Positions 26,307 through 34,393 of a stretch of DNA of 64,000 nt are shown one piece after another; the stretch's first letter is position 1; every line of letters starts with the position of its first letter. Source of the stretch: Knoellia koreensis. GTDB lineage: Bacteria; Actinomycetota; Actinomycetes; Actinomycetales; Dermatophilaceae. The stretch spans positions 1 through 64,000 of the forward strand of contig NZ_JABEPQ010000005.1 of the NCBI RefSeq assembly GCF_013041615.1. Reading direction: 5' to 3'. The position numbers and the translations under genes are program-made. The notes below the pieces were generated by a model. The model was not told where the DNA came from. It did not search any database and was given only the letters and a program-made list of their open reading frames with translations.

Positions 26307-27463
26307 CGGACCCCACGACACCGGTGGTCGTCGCCGCCCGCCGCACCCCGATCGGCACCGCGGGGCATGCGCTGCGTGACGTGACGGTCGACCAGCTGGC
26401 CGCCGCGGCCCTGGGAGCAGTCGCGAGCAACGTTGCGGCTGCTGGTTTCTCGGCCCCCCTTGGGCACGTCGTGCTGGGCAACTGCATGGGACCGGGTGGC
26501 AACGTGGCCCGGGTGAGCGCTCTCGAGGCGGGGCTGCCCACGGACGTCCCGGCCATGACCGTGGACCTCCAGTGCGGCAGCGGGTTGGCCGCCGTCACGA
26601 CAGCGGCCGCACTGGTCCGGTCGGGCAGCGCCGAGCTGGTGCTCGCCGGTGGCGCGGAGAGCGCGAGCACCGCACCGTGGCGTGCGTGGCCACCGGGGCC
26701 GGACGGCGGTGAGCCGCGGCGGTACACGCGGGCGCCCTTCGCACCGGCGGAGACGGGTGATCCTGAGATGGGCGTCGCCGCCGACGACTTGGCCCGACTG
26801 GCGGGCATCTCCCGCGAGCGCCAGGACGCGTATGCCGCGCGCAGCCACGCGCGGGCCGCCGCAGCCATCACGAGTGGCCGGTTCGCGCGCGAGCTGGTGC
26901 CCGTGGGTGGGCTGGACCGCGACGAGCGGGTGCGCGCATCGCTGGGTCGAGACACGCTCGCGCGGTTGCGACCGGCCTTTGTCGAGAGCGGCACCGTCAG
27001 CGCGGGCAACAGCTGCGGCATCAGCGACGGGGCAGCTGTCGTCGGCCTCGTGAGCGAGCAGGTCCGCGCCGCGGCTGGGGCCCCTGGGCTCGCCATCCTC
27101 GACTGGGCGGTGAGCGGCGTCGACCCGCGCCTGCCGGGTCGCGGTCCGGTGCCGGCGATCAGGACCGTGTTGCAGCGCAACGGAATCGGTCTCGACGACC
27201 TCGACGTGGTCGAGGTCAACGAGGCCTTCGCGGGGCAGGTGCTCGCCTGTTGCGACGAGCTGGGCCTCGACGACGAGCGGGTCTGTGTCGAGGGTGGCGC
27301 GCTGGCCCTGGGCCACCCGTGGGGGGCCTCGGGCGCCGTGCTCCTGGTGCGGCTCTTCAGCCAGCTCGTCACCGGCGACGCCGCACGCAGCGGGCTGGGG
27401 CTTGCCGCGATCGCGGTCGGTGGCGGCCAGGGCGTGGCGGTGCTCGTGGAGCGGGTCGGATGA
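26303..27463 (+). CDS. Thiolase-family protein lacking the second catalytic Cys
   Basis: A 386-residue thiolase fold protein. The nucleophile Cys91 is in DLQCGSG, NEAF is present, and His338 is in GGALALGHPWGASG. The C-terminal motif CxGGGxG, whose Cys acts as the general base, reads AVGGGQG here (Ala371). The enzyme may therefore not run the normal Claisen reaction; hydrolysis, decarboxylative condensation or a KAS-like role are possible. Its ATG overlaps the ligase stop (ATGA) and its own stop overlaps bioM, so it is firmly inside the biotin transporter operon. Confidence 0.85.
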   Translation: MTDPTTPVVVAARRTPIGTAGHALRDVTVDQLAAAALGAVASNVAAAGFSAPLGHVVLGNCMGPGGNVARVSALEAGLPTDVPAMTVDLQCGSGLAAVTTAAALVRSGSAELVLAGGAESASTAPWRAWPPGPDGGEPRRYTRAPFAPAETGDPEMGVAADDLARLAGISRERQDAYAARSHARAAAAITSGRFARELVPVGGLDRDERVRASLGRDTLARLRPAFVESGTVSAGNSCGISDGAAVVGLVSEQVRAAAGAPGLAILDWAVSGVDPRLPGRGPVPAIRTVLQRNGIGLDDLDVVEVNEAFAGQVLACCDELGLDDERVCVEGGALALGHPWGASGAVLLVRLFSQLVTGDAARSGLGLAAIAVGGGQGVAVLVERVG

Positions 27464-28134
27464 TCCGCCTCGACCACGTCACCCACCGCTACGACGACCG
27501 CGTCGTCCTCGATGACGTCGACCTCGAGCTGTCCGAGCGGCGCATCGCGGTCGTCGGCGCCAACGGTTCGGGGAAGTCGACCTTCGCGCGACTGATCAAC
27601 GGCCTCATCGTGCCAAGCCAGGGGTCGGTGACCGTCGACGGCCTCGACACGGCTACGCAGGGTGCCGAGGTCCGTCGCCGGGTCGGGTTCCTCTTCACCA
27701 ACCCCGAAGCCCAGATCATCATGCCGACGGTGGGTGAGGACGTGGCGTTCTCGCTGCGTCGCTCCGGCCTGCCCGCCGACCAGGTGCGCACGAAGGTCGC
27801 CGAGACGCTGCGCGCACTTGACCTGGCGGGGCTGGAAGACCGGCCGTCGACGCACCTCTCCGGCGGCCAGAAGCAGCTGCTCGCCCTCGCCTCCGTGCTC
27901 GTCCTCGAACCCGACGTCCTCGTCTGCGACGAACCCACGACGCTGCTCGACCTGCGGCACACCCGCCAGGTCCACGGCATACTCGCCGCGCTCGCGCTCC
28001 AGCTGGTGCTGGTGACGCACGACCTCGACCTCGCCGCCGACAGCGACCGGGTGCTCGTCTTCGACGAGGGGCGCGTCGTCGCCGACGGCGCACCGGGCGA
28101 GGCGATCGCGCACTACCGCGGGCTGGTCCGGTGA
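27460..28134 (+). CDS. bioM: BioM, ECF transporter ATPase
   Basis: A 224-residue ABC ATPase: Walker A GANGSGKST, Q-loop NPEAQIIM, signature LSGGQKQ, Walker B VLVCDEPTT, and switch His in LVTHD. The FTNPEAQ Q-loop and the LVLEPDVLVCDEP run are typical of ECF A components, and the setting with bioY and bioN points to BioM. ATPs bound by a dimer, possibly with itself, drive biotin uptake. Overlaps both neighbours by four bases. Confidence 0.92.
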   Translation: MIRLDHVTHRYDDRVVLDDVDLELSERRIAVVGANGSGKSTFARLINGLIVPSQGSVTVDGLDTATQGAEVRRRVGFLFTNPEAQIIMPTVGEDVAFSLRRSGLPADQVRTKVAETLRALDLAGLEDRPSTHLSGGQKQLLALASVLVLEPDVLVCDEPTTLLDLRHTRQVHGILAALALQLVLVTHDLDLAADSDRVLVFDEGRVVADGAPGEAIAHYRGLVR

Positions 28135-28733
28135 GCCTGCCCCTCGCCGTCTCCGGCGACTCATGGCTCCACCGGATGCCGGCCGGGCGCAAGCTGCTGG
28201 CCCTGCTGGTAGGCGAGGTCATCGTCGCCGCGGCCGCGCGCTCGGTCGCGGCGGCCACCGTCGCTGTGGTCGTGGCTGCGGCACTGTGGTCCCTCGCGCG
28301 AGTTCCCGTGAGGACGGCGTGGCGCTCGCTGCGCCTCATCCTGCTCGTCGCCACTCTGGTGGGGGCGGCGCAGTGGTGGTATGCCGGTGGGGCGCCCGCG
28401 TTCGTCGTGACGAGCCAGCTGGTGGTCGCCGTCGCCATCGCGGTGCTGGTCACGCTCACGACGCGCACCAGTGACCTGCTCGACGCCCTCGACCGCGGGC
28501 TGAAACCGTTGCGGCACTTGGGAGTCGATCCCGCCAGAGTCTCCCTGACGCTGGCGCTCGCGGTCACCTCGGTGCCGGTGGTGGGCGGACTCCTCGGTGA
28601 GCTGCGGCAGGCGGCGCGCGCCCGCGGCATACGCCCGGGACCTGTGGTGCTGGGGGTCCCGCTCGTGGTGCGCACCCTCCAGCACGCCGACCAGCTCGGC
28701 GAGGCGCTGGCCGCTCGGGGCGTCGACGACTGA
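28131..28733 (+). CDS. bioN: BioN, ECF transporter transmembrane (T) component
   Basis: A 200-residue EcfT-type membrane protein. It has about four to five hydrophobic helices, then the cytoplasmic coupling helices carrying the two Ala-Arg-Gly signatures, ARARGIRPG and AARGVDD. It joins the BioY S component to the BioM ATPase. GTG start overlapping the bioM stop. The protein is short but in range for BioN. Confidence 0.9.
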   Translation: MSLPLAVSGDSWLHRMPAGRKLLALLVGEVIVAAAARSVAAATVAVVVAAALWSLARVPVRTAWRSLRLILLVATLVGAAQWWYAGGAPAFVVTSQLVVAVAIAVLVTLTTRTSDLLDALDRGLKPLRHLGVDPARVSLTLALAVTSVPVVGGLLGELRQAARARGIRPGPVVLGVPLVVRTLQHADQLGEALAARGVDD

Positions 28734-28767
28734 GCCGCTCGGAGCGCGGCTGTGGCAGGGTGTCGGC

Positions 28768-29394
28768 GTGAGCACTCCCGAGCCGGACCAGGTGGCGGCG
28801 CCCCGACGCGGCCGTCCCGGTCACGACCAGGAGACAGTGCTGCGCCAGGCGATCGAGCTGTTCAACGCCCAGGGCTACGACGGCACGAGCATGGGCGACC
28901 TCGCCAAGGCCCTCGGGCTCACGAAATCGGCCATCTACCACCATGTTCCGAGCAAGACGCACCTGTTGTCGCTGGCGCTGGACGAGGCGCTCGACGGTCT
29001 TACCGCGGTCATCGACGAGGCCGAGCAGGCGTCCGCGGGCGCCAGCGCCTACGAGCGGCTGCGACGAGCCGTTCAGCTGTCGGTGGAGGTGCTGGTCGCC
29101 CACCAGCCGGCCGTGACGCTGCTGCTGCGCGTCCGCGGCAACAGCGAGGTCGAGCTCGACGCCCTGCGCCGACGCCGTGCCATCGACACGCGGCTGGCGG
29201 CGCTGGTGCAGCAGGCGGTCGACGAGGGCTCGCTGCGCTCGGACGTCTCACCGCAGCTGGTGAGCCGTCTCCTCTTCGGCATGGTCAACTCACTGGTCGA
29301 GTGGCACCGCCCCGGTGGTGCCGTCGACGCCCATCAGCTCTCCGAGGCCATCACGACGATCGCCTTCGACGGCCTCGCGACTCACCAGTCGTAG
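28768..29394 (+). CDS. TetR-family regulator, probably of aromatic or acyl-CoA catabolism
   Basis: A 208-residue TetR protein with HTH motif GTSMGDLAKALGLTKSAIYHH after a basic N-terminus (RRGRPGHDQET), and a long helical ligand domain. The GTG at 28,768 gives the family N-terminus. It converges on, and overlaps by 13 bases, the hydroxyacyl-CoA dehydrogenase gene, next to the paa cluster. It is a good candidate for the PaaR repressor that would bind the dyad between paaA and paaZ. Confidence 0.82.
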   Translation: MSTPEPDQVAAPRRGRPGHDQETVLRQAIELFNAQGYDGTSMGDLAKALGLTKSAIYHHVPSKTHLLSLALDEALDGLTAVIDEAEQASAGASAYERLRRAVQLSVEVLVAHQPAVTLLLRVRGNSEVELDALRRRRAIDTRLAALVQQAVDEGSLRSDVSPQLVSRLLFGMVNSLVEWHRPGGAVDAHQLSEAITTIAFDGLATHQS

Positions 29395-30248
29395 AAGCCC
29401 TTGCCGGTCTTGCGGCCCAGCTCTCCCGCCGCGACCTTGTCGCGCAGGACCTGCGGTGGCTCGAACCGCGGCCCCAGCTCGCGCGCCAGGTGCTCGGCGA
29501 TGGCGAGGCGCACGTCGAGCCCGACGATGTCGGTCGTCTTGAGGGGTCCGGTCGGGTGCCGGTAACCCAGCACCATCGCGGTGTCGATGTCCTCCGCGCT
29601 GGCCACGCCCTCCTCGAGCATCCGCATCGCCTCGAGCGCGATGGCCACGCCGAGCCGGCTGCTGGCGAACCCGGGCGCGTCCGTGACGGTGATGCCGGTC
29701 TTGCCGAGGGCCTCGACCCAGCCTCGCGCCGTCGCGACGAGCGCCGGGTCGGTCCGCGGCCCGACCACCACCTCCACGAGGTCGCTCACCGGCACGGGGT
29801 TGAAGAAGTGCAGGCCGATCAACCGCTCGGGGCGGTGCAGTGCGTCGGCGATCGAGTCGACCGACAGGGAGCTCGTGTTCGTGGCGAACGTGGCCTCCGG
29901 CACTGCCGCCTCCACGGCCGCGAACACGTGGCGCTTGAGGTCGATGTCCTCGGGCACCGCCTCGACGACGAGGGTCGCCTCGGCGAGGTCGCCGGGGTCG
30001 GTCGTGACGCGGTATGCCGCCCGGGCGGCCTCGGGTGCGACGCCGAGCGTTCCCCGGTCGGCCGCCTTGGCGAGGCTGCCGGCGATACGGCTGCGCGCAG
30101 CATCGGCGGCGTCGACGGAGCTCTCGACCACGACGACCTGCGACCCGGCGCTCACGAAGGCGTGGGCGATGCCAGCGCCCATCCGGCCGCCGCCGTAGAC
30201 GCCCACGACTGCGGGCAGGTCATGTGCTGGGCTGGTCGCGTCTGCCAT
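29382..30248 (-). CDS. 3-hydroxyacyl-CoA dehydrogenase (PaaH-like)
   Basis: A 288-residue NAD-dependent 3-hydroxyacyl-CoA dehydrogenase: Rossmann motif YGGGRMGAGIAHAF, the VVEAVPEDIDLK strand, catalytic His in GLHFFNPVP, and the C-terminal helical domain ending GRKTGKGFYDW. The ATG follows AAGGAGTCCC. It lies just downstream of paaE on the same strand, so oxidation of 3-hydroxyadipyl-CoA in phenylacetate breakdown is likely (PaaH). A general 3-hydroxybutyryl-CoA dehydrogenase is the alternative. Confidence 0.85.
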   Translation of the reverse strand: MADATSPAHDLPAVVGVYGGGRMGAGIAHAFVSAGSQVVVVESSVDAADAARSRIAGSLAKAADRGTLGVAPEAARAAYRVTTDPGDLAEATLVVEAVPEDIDLKRHVFAAVEAAVPEATFATNTSSLSVDSIADALHRPERLIGLHFFNPVPVSDLVEVVVGPRTDPALVATARGWVEALGKTGITVTDAPGFASSRLGVAIALEAMRMLEEGVASAEDIDTAMVLGYRHPTGPLKTTDIVGLDVRLAIAEHLARELGPRFEPPQVLRDKVAAGELGRKTGKGFYDW

Positions 30249-30273
30249 GGGACTCCTTGTCAGAGAACGGCTT

Positions 30274-31374
30274 TCAGGCGTCGAAGTCGACGGTGACCTC
30301 GTCGGTCACGGGATAGGTCTGGCAGGTGAGCACGAAGCCCTGGTCGACCTCGGCCGGCTCCAACGCGTAGTTGCGGCGCATGTCGACCTCGCCCTCGCGG
30401 ACCAGCGCCCGGCAGGTGCCGCAGACCCCACCCTTGCAGGCGAACGGAAGGTCGGTGCGGGTGCGCTGTGCACCGTCGAGGATCGGGGTGGCCTTGGAGA
30501 CCGGCCCGGTCGTGGTGCGACCGTCGAGGACGACCGTCACGTCGCTGGTCTCCCCGGCGAGCTCATCCTCGGATCGGTGCAGCTCGGGCGGCGGCTCGTC
30601 GACGTAGAACAGCTCGAAGTGGACGCGGTCGGGCTCGACCCCCAGCTCCCCCAACGCGTCACGCGCACCCTCGATCATCTGGTGCGGGCCGCAGAGCCAT
30701 ACGTGGTCGACGGCACCGATGGGTACGAAGGCCGCGACGAGTGCGCTGATCCGCTCGGCGTCCAGCCGCCCGGAGAAGAGCTCGACGTCCCGCGGCTCGC
30801 GCGACAGCACGTGGATTAGCTCGAACCGCGAGCCGTAGCGGTTCTTGAGGTCAGCGAGCTCCTCGGCGAACATCACCGAGCCACTGGTGCGGTTGCCGTA
30901 GAACAGGGTCAGCTGCGCGTCGGGGTTGGCGAGGACGCTGGCTGCGATCGAGATCATCGGCGTGATTCCGGAGCCGGCCGCGATGCACAGATGCCGTTGT
31001 CCCACAGTCGGATCCGCGCGAAACGCCCCACTCGGCGTCTGCACCTCGATGACATCGCCCGGCTTGACCTCACGGGTGAGCCAGCGGGAGAAGAGACCGT
31101 CGGGGATCTCGCGCACCCCGACCCGCGGGCGCTCCCCCGCGGCCGCGCAGATGGAGTACTGCCGACGGTGCTCGACGCCGTCGACGAAGCGGCGCAGCGA
31201 GAGGTTCTGGCCCGGCGCGAAGTCGTAGGCCTCGCGCAGCTCCTCGGGCACGTCGAAGCTCACGGCCACGGCGTCGTCGGTGAGCCGCTCGACCGAGTGC
31301 ACGGTCAGCTCGTGGAACCGCGGTCCCTGGCGGCCACTCTTGCGGACCAACAGCGAGCCTTCGGTGGTCGACAC
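30274..31374 (-). CDS. paaE: PaaE, reductase of phenylacetyl-CoA epoxidase
   Basis: A 366-residue iron-sulfur flavoprotein that passes electrons from NADPH to the PaaA diiron centre. The FAD-binding domain has RRQYSIC, the NAD-binding domain has GSGITPMISI and the C-terminal VWLCGPHQMI, and a C-terminal plant-type 2Fe-2S domain has CKGGVCGTC plus LTCQ. The GTG start lies after AAGGAGATCTGA, overlapping the end of paaD by a few bases of ribosome site. Fifth gene of paaABCDE. Confidence 0.95.
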   Translation of the reverse strand: MSTTEGSLLVRKSGRQGPRFHELTVHSVERLTDDAVAVSFDVPEELREAYDFAPGQNLSLRRFVDGVEHRRQYSICAAAGERPRVGVREIPDGLFSRWLTREVKPGDVIEVQTPSGAFRADPTVGQRHLCIAAGSGITPMISIAASVLANPDAQLTLFYGNRTSGSVMFAEELADLKNRYGSRFELIHVLSREPRDVELFSGRLDAERISALVAAFVPIGAVDHVWLCGPHQMIEGARDALGELGVEPDRVHFELFYVDEPPPELHRSEDELAGETSDVTVVLDGRTTTGPVSKATPILDGAQRTRTDLPFACKGGVCGTCRALVREGEVDMRRNYALEPAEVDQGFVLTCQTYPVTDEVTVDFDA

Positions 31375-31959
31375 TCAGATCTCCTTGACGTGCTCGAACG
31401 GTTCGAGGCAGTCGGTGCAGCGGTAGAGCGCCTTGCACGACGTGGGGCCGAACTCCGAGGTGAGTTCCGTTGCCGCAGAGCCACATTGGGGGCAGGTGAC
31501 GCTGCGACGCGTCACTCCCAGGGTGATCGGGACAGGCCCGGTATGCCGCGTGGTCGCCACCCCATGGCGCGGCGGCGAGATGCCCGCCTCCGCCAGTGCG
31601 GTGCGACCGCGCTCACTGATCCAGTCGGTGCTCCAGGCCGGGGACAGCTGCACCCGCACGCGCGCCTTGATGCCGACCTCACCCAGCGAACGCACGAGGT
31701 CGTCGCGCATCGCGGCCATCGCCGGGCAGCCCGAGTAGGTCGGCGTGATCGCGAGGACGACCTCACCGTCGTCGGTCACCTCGACGTCGCGCAGCACCCC
31801 GAGGTCCCCGAGCGTGAGCATCGGCAGCTCCGGATCGGTCACGGTGCGCGCCACGGCATACGCCCGCTCCCGCAGCGTCGACGACTCCCGGTCGAGGTAA
31901 TCCGCCACCTCACCACGGTGGCCGACTACCTCGACCGCGGTAAGCCTGGGGGTCGTCAT
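31375..31959 (-). CDS. paaD: PaaD, assembly/maturation protein of phenylacetyl-CoA epoxidase
   Basis: A 194-residue MIP18/DUF59-family protein. The DUF59 core VTDPELPMLTLGDLGVLRDV is followed by a zinc-ribbon tail with CPQCGS and CTDCLEPFEHVK. PaaD is needed for epoxidase activity, probably in Fe-S or diiron insertion. The ATG at 31,959 is used here; a GTG at 31,968, overlapping the paaC stop as GTGA, is equally possible and adds three residues. Confidence 0.93.
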   Translation of the reverse strand: MTTPRLTAVEVVGHRGEVADYLDRESSTLRERAYAVARTVTDPELPMLTLGDLGVLRDVEVTDDGEVVLAITPTYSGCPAMAAMRDDLVRSLGEVGIKARVRVQLSPAWSTDWISERGRTALAEAGISPPRHGVATTRHTGPVPITLGVTRRSVTCPQCGSAATELTSEFGPTSCKALYRCTDCLEPFEHVKEI

Positions 31960-31964
31960 GGCGG

Positions 31965-33002
31965 TCACCACTGGCCGGCCGGGTGGGCTCGGGCCACCGA
32001 CTGCATCTCGGCGAGCAGGTGGCTGAGGGCCTCGGTGTGCATGCCGTCGCGGCCGGTCCGTCCGGCAACCGCAGCCATCCGACCGACCTCCGGCCGCTCG
32101 ACGCCGCTCACCGCGAATACCTGGTCGAGCACCGCGTCGACCTCGTCGCGCGTGGTCGCCGGGTCGACCCCGACCCCCTGCTCCGCGGCCACCCGCTCGG
32201 CCTCGTGTGTGTCGAACAGCTCCGGGTAGAGCGGCCACACCTGGCGCAGCGCCGCCTCGAGCCGGCGCCTCGACTCCTCCGTGCCCTGGGCCAGGGTCAG
32301 GAACCACCGACCGGCGTAGTCGCGGTGGTAGGTCAGCTCCTTGACCCCCTTGGCGGCCACGGCGGCCAGCACCGTGTCGCGACTGTCGACCAGCCGCTCG
32401 AGCACCGCCATCCGCGCGCACGCAAACAGCAGCGCCTTGACGATCGTCACCGCGAAGTCGCCGTTGCCGGTCTCGACGAGCCGCACGTTGCGGAACTCCT
32501 GGTCCCCACGGAAGAACGCCAGCGCGTCCTCCGGCGGCACCGGTGAGCCCTCGGGGAGGGCGGGCACCAGCGACGGGTCGGCGGCGGCTGCCCGCGCCAG
32601 CAGCAGCCGCGCCTGGCCGAGCAGGTCGAGCGCGATGTTGGCCAGCGCGATGTCATCCTCGAGGTCCGGCGCGTTGCTCGTCCACTGCGCGAGCCGGTGC
32701 GAGGCGATGAGCGCGTCGTCGGCGAGCGCGAGGGAGTATGCCGCGAGCGCGCGTGCGTCGACCCCCTCAGGGATCGTCGTGTCGACACCGGCGAGCGGGT
32801 CCTCGAAGTCGGTGCCGAACGCCCAGTGCGCAGCGTCGCCCTCCAGGAGGCCGTCATAGACGGACCCGTGGGCCTCTGCCGGGTTGGGCGCGGGGTGCGT
32901 CGGCTGGTGGGCGACGTCGGTGCTGGCAGTCTTCGGAAGATTACCGACGCTGGAACGTGCAGATTCTTCCGAAGACTCGGGGTCACGGTGGAGGTCAGTC
33001 AT
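31965..33002 (-). CDS. paaC: PaaC, structural subunit of phenylacetyl-CoA epoxidase
   Basis: A 345-residue ferritin-like subunit that forms the inactive partner of PaaA. The core from about residue 48 (DGLLEGDAAHWAFGTDFEDP) runs through the helical bundle (DIALANIALDLLGQARLLL, FRGDQEFRNVRLVE, ELTYHRDYAGRWFL). The first ~46 residues are Ser/Glu/Pro-rich and not part of the usual protein. They are encoded by DNA carrying a 13-bp perfect inverted repeat, suggesting a small palindromic insertion. The ATG overlaps the paaB stop (ATGA). Confidence 0.94.
   Translation of the reverse strand: MTDLHRDPESSEESARSSVGNLPKTASTDVAHQPTHPAPNPAEAHGSVYDGLLEGDAAHWAFGTDFEDPLAGVDTTIPEGVDARALAAYSLALADDALIASHRLAQWTSNAPDLEDDIALANIALDLLGQARLLLARAAAADPSLVPALPEGSPVPPEDALAFFRGDQEFRNVRLVETGNGDFAVTIVKALLFACARMAVLERLVDSRDTVLAAVAAKGVKELTYHRDYAGRWFLTLAQGTEESRRRLEAALRQVWPLYPELFDTHEAERVAAEQGVGVDPATTRDEVDAVLDQVFAVSGVERPEVGRMAAVAGRTGRDGMHTEALSHLLAEMQSVARAHPAGQW
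32928..32977. repeat. Intragenic inverted repeat in the 5' end of paaC
   Basis: AGTCTTCGGAAGA (32,928-32,940) and its exact complement TCTTCCGAAGACT (32,965-32,977) flank 24 bases, all inside the N-terminal extension of PaaC. It is AT-richer than its surroundings and stays open in the paaC frame. Confidence 0.8.
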
Positions 33003-33316
33003 CACATGTGGGGGACGTCGTCGGGGATCGTGTAGAAAGTCGGGTGCCGGTAGACCTTGTCGTTGCTGGGCGTGAACAGCGGGTCCTTCTCGTCGGGGCT
33101 CGACGCCGCGATGTCGGTCGACTTCACGACCCAGATGCTCACGCCCTCGTTGCGCCGCGTGTAGACGTCGCGGGCATGCAGCAGCGCCATCTGGTCGTCG
33201 GCCGCGTGCAGCGACCCGACGTGCACGTGGTTGAGCCCGCGCTTGCCGCGCACGAACACCTCGTAGAGCGGCCACTCGGCCTGAACTCCCTTGGCACCAT
33301 TGGCATTCGACGTCAT
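33002..33316 (-). CDS. paaB: PaaB, bridging subunit of phenylacetyl-CoA epoxidase
   Basis: A 104-residue small subunit: [20 protein letters not shown], then the [13 protein letters not shown] strand and the C-terminal [14 protein letters not shown]. PaaB bridges PaaAC heterodimers. The ATG overlaps the paaA stop (ATGA) after a GGAGG site. Length normal. Confidence 0.95.
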   Translation of the reverse strand: MTSNANGAKGVQAEWPLYEVFVRGKRGLNHVHVGSLHAADDQMALLHARDVYTRRNEGVSIWVVKSTDIAASSPDEKDPLFTPSNDKVYRHPTFYTIPDDVPHM

Positions 33317-34293
33317 GCCGCACCCTCCTGGCCCTCGGCCACCGCACTGGACTTCGCGGCATACGCCATCGCCGCCTCACGCACCCACGCGCCGTCCTCC
33401 CACGCCTTGCGGCGGTGGGCGATGCGCTGGGTGTTGCACGGCCCGTTGCCCTTGACGACCTGCATGAACTCGTCCCAGTCGGGCTGGGTGAAGTCGTGCG
33501 CGCCGCGCTCCTCGTTCCAGCGCAGGTCCGGGTCGGGCAGCGTGACGCCGAGCGCCTTGGCCTGCGGCACGGTCATGTCGACGAACCGCTGGCGCAGGTC
33601 GTCGTTGGTGTTGCGCTTGATGCCCCACGCCATGGACTGGGCGGTGTTGGGCGAGTCGGCGTCGGGCGGGCCGAACATCATCAGCGCCGGCCACCAGAAC
33701 CGGTTGACCGACTCCTGCACCATCGCGCGCTGCTCGTCGGTGCCGCGCATCATCGTCATCAGCAGCTCGTAGCCCTGCCGCTGGTGGAACGACTCCTCCT
33801 TGCAGATGCGGATCATCGCGCGGCCGTAGGGGCCGAAGGAGGTGCGGCACAGCGGCACCTGGTTGCAGATCGCGGCGCCGTCGACGAGCCACCCGATGGT
33901 GCCGACGTCGGCGTACGACAGGGTCGGGTAGTTGAAGATCGAGGAGTACTTCTGCCGGCCGTCGATGAGCATCTCGGTGAGCTCGTCGCGGGAGACGCCG
34001 AGGGTCTCGCAGGCGGAGTAGAGGTAGAGCCCGTGGCCCGCCTCGTCCTGCACCTTGGCGAGCAGGATCGCCTTGCGCCGCAACGACGGAGCGCGCGTCA
34101 GCCAGTTGCCCTCGGGCTGCATGCCGATGATCTCGGAGTGGGCGTGCTGCGCGACCTGCCGCACGAGGGTCTTGCGATAGCCCTCCGGCATCCAGTCGCG
34201 CGGCTCGATCCGGTCGCCGCGCTCGATCGTGGCGTCAAAGCCCTCGAGGTATGCCGCGTCGTCGCCCGTCGGGGCCGGCTGCGTGGTCGTCAT
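33313..34293 (-). CDS. paaA: PaaA, catalytic diiron subunit of phenylacetyl-CoA epoxidase
   Basis: A 326-residue diiron oxygenase subunit that epoxidises phenylacetyl-CoA. Metal-site helices visible: [25 protein letters not shown] (ExxH), and [14 protein letters not shown] (ExxxH), with the PaaA C-terminus WRDFEQ-like block replaced by [17 protein letters not shown]. The ATG at 34,293 is chosen because GGGAG lies five bases before it; the GTG at 34,299 is too close. First gene of paaABCDE, divergent from paaZ with a TetR-type operator between. Confidence 0.95.
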   Translation of the reverse strand: MTTTQPAPTGDDAAYLEGFDATIERGDRIEPRDWMPEGYRKTLVRQVAQHAHSEIIGMQPEGNWLTRAPSLRRKAILLAKVQDEAGHGLYLYSACETLGVSRDELTEMLIDGRQKYSSIFNYPTLSYADVGTIGWLVDGAAICNQVPLCRTSFGPYGRAMIRICKEESFHQRQGYELLMTMMRGTDEQRAMVQESVNRFWWPALMMFGPPDADSPNTAQSMAWGIKRNTNDDLRQRFVDMTVPQAKALGVTLPDPDLRWNEERGAHDFTQPDWDEFMQVVKGNGPCNTQRIAHRRKAWEDGAWVREAAMAYAAKSSAVAEGQEGAA

Positions 34294-34320
34294 CGTCACT
34301 CCCGATCGTCATCCGGGGAT

Positions 34321-34342
34321 TTACTGACCGCTCGGTCTGTAA
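34321..34342. promoter_or_regulatory. TetR (PaaR-type) operator between paaA and paaZ
   Basis: A 22-base near-perfect dyad: half-sites TTACTGACCG and CGGTCTGTAA around a CT centre. It overlaps a TAATAG sequence that could be the paaZ -10 box. One dyad between divergent paaABCDE and paaZ would let one repressor, probably a TetR protein encoded nearby, control both. Confidence 0.85.
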
Positions 34343-34393
34343 TAGTGTGGCACGGAGCGACGCGTGCGGACAACCCCTGAAAGAGGACACGCC

